Shown: in pieces, positions 5,393 to 6,024 of the stretch
Position numbering within the stretch: position 1 is the first letter of the stretch
Layout: the number at the start of each line of letters is the position of its first letter
DNA from: Chloroflexota bacterium
GTDB lineage: Bacteria; Chloroflexota; Limnocylindria; P2-11E
Length of the DNA stretch: 6,024 bases
Assembly (NCBI GenBank): GCA_016875665.1
Contig: VGPA01000083.1
Coordinates: 1-6,024, forward strand
Direction: 5' to 3'
Program-made: the position numbers and the translations under genes
The notes under the pieces: generated by a model
Databases searched by the model: none
What the model was told of the DNA's origin: nothing
The model's input: the letters and a program-made list of their open reading frames with translations, nothing else

Positions 5393-6024
5393 GGCCGCGC
5401 ATCCTCCGAGTGAAGGGCTTCACCGCGTTCCGGGACGAGCAGGTCCTCGACCTCGGCGGCCTCGACCTGTTCGCGATCGCGGGGCCGACCGGCGCCGGAA
5501 AGTCGTCGCTCCTCGACGCCATGACGTACGCGCTCTTCGGCAAGGTCGAGCGCGTCGGCGATCAAGTGACGCAGCTGATCAGCCACGGCCTCCCGGCGCT
5601 GTTCGTCGAGCTCGAGTTCGACGTGGGCGGCACGCCGTATCGCGTAGCCCGCCGCGCGCAGACGAAGGGGGCGAGCCGCGCGATCCTCGAGCAGGGCGGC
5701 GGCGGCGGGGCGTGGACGCCGATCGCGGACCAGTCGCGCGAGGTCACGCGCAGGGTCGAGGCGCTGATCGGGCTCGACTACGGCGCGTTCACGCGCGCGG
5801 TTTTGCTCCCGCAGGGGAAGTTCGACCAGTTCCTGTCGGGCAAGCCCGACGAGCGCCGGCGAATCCTCACGGAACTGCTCGATCTCGGCCTGTTCGAGCG
5901 GATGGCGAAGACGGCCGGAAGTCTGGCGCGCGACGCGGAGGCGGATGCCGCCATGAAGCGCGCGCTCCTCGAGCGCGAGTACCGGGGGGCGACGACCGAG
6001 GGACTCGCCGACATGCGCGAGTCG
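5389..6024 (+). CDS. sbcC: Exonuclease subunit SbcC (Rad50/SMC-like ATPase), N-terminal part, cut by window
   Basis: SbcC is the SMC-like ATPase partner of SbcD; its ATP-driven head dimerisation controls the nuclease. The first 212 residues are visible. They begin MRPRILRVKGFTAFRDEQVLDL, the usual Rad50/SbcC opening strand, followed by Walker A GPTGAGKS (32-39) and LLDAMTYALFGKVER. A Gly-rich loop of five glycines (103-107) is next. The Q-loop/lobe block reads AVLLPQGKFDQFLSGKPDERRRILTELL with Gln142. From about residue 165 a charged Ala/Arg/Glu-rich stretch marks the start of the long coiled coil. The zinc hook, signature motif and Walker B lie past the right edge (full-length family members are about 800-1200 residues). 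The GTG start overlaps the sbcD stop and has a strong Shine-Dalgarno sequence. No frameshift or missing residue is seen in this part. Confidence 0.97.
   Translation, partial: MRPRILRVKGFTAFRDEQVLDLGGLDLFAIAGPTGAGKSSLLDAMTYALFGKVERVGDQVTQLISHGLPALFVELEFDVGGTPYRVARRAQTKGASRAILEQGGGGGAWTPIADQSREVTRRVEALIGLDYGAFTRAVLLPQGKFDQFLSGKPDERRRILTELLDLGLFERMAKTAGSLARDAEADAAMKRALLEREYRGATTEGLADMRES

Noticed and set aside
5695..5712. G-rich run encoding five glycines in SbcC as a possible frameshift or phase-variable tract
   Set aside because: The frame stays open through it with normal SbcC motifs on both sides, and the bases alternate GGC, so it is not a homopolymer.

Overview
This is a high-GC window (by eye about 70% G+C) from a bacterial chromosome. 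Coding sequence covers nearly all of it, in two divergent blocks. Stops and spacing fit tight bacterial operons with GTG or ATG starts. I see no transposase, integrase, tRNA, rRNA, CRISPR array or phage gene. The source could be an uncultured, soil- or sediment-type bacterium (for example Rokubacteria/Methylomirabilota or a GC-rich proteobacterial relative), but that rests only on composition and gene style and is weak. The Tat-plus-lipobox protein suggests, without proving, a cell that exports folded lipoproteins.

Leftward block (minus strand, read from about 4167 down to 1): (i) a 641-residue exported right-handed beta-helix lipoprotein, 4167 to 2242; (ii) a MurA-family enolpyruvyl transferase, 2205 to 925, with Asp in place of the usual catalytic/fosfomycin-target Cys; (iii) a 54-residue four-cysteine zinc-ribbon protein, 912 to 748, starting just past the murA stop and in the same frame; (iv) a PLP-dependent cystathionine beta-synthase/cysteine synthase, from 680 and cut by the window edge. 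Gaps of 36, 12 and 67 bases suggest one transcript. The functions (envelope lipoprotein, peptidoglycan precursor enzyme, unknown zinc ribbon, sulfur amino-acid enzyme) do not make one known pathway.

Rightward block (plus strand, 4229 to the right edge): sbcD (nuclease subunit, complete, 387 residues) and sbcC (SMC-like ATPase, first 212 residues). They overlap by four bases (GTGA), as is usual for this DNA-repair pair. The two blocks are separated by only about 60 bases (4168-4228), which must hold the promoters of both unless transcription starts inside the flanking genes.

Nothing here amounts to a clearly new biological system. Most worth a second look are the Cys-to-Asp MurA, the perfect 16-base tandem duplication across the murA/zinc-ribbon junction, the uncharacterised zinc-ribbon gene itself, and the beta-helix lipoprotein, whose acidic residues recall GH110-type glycosidases.
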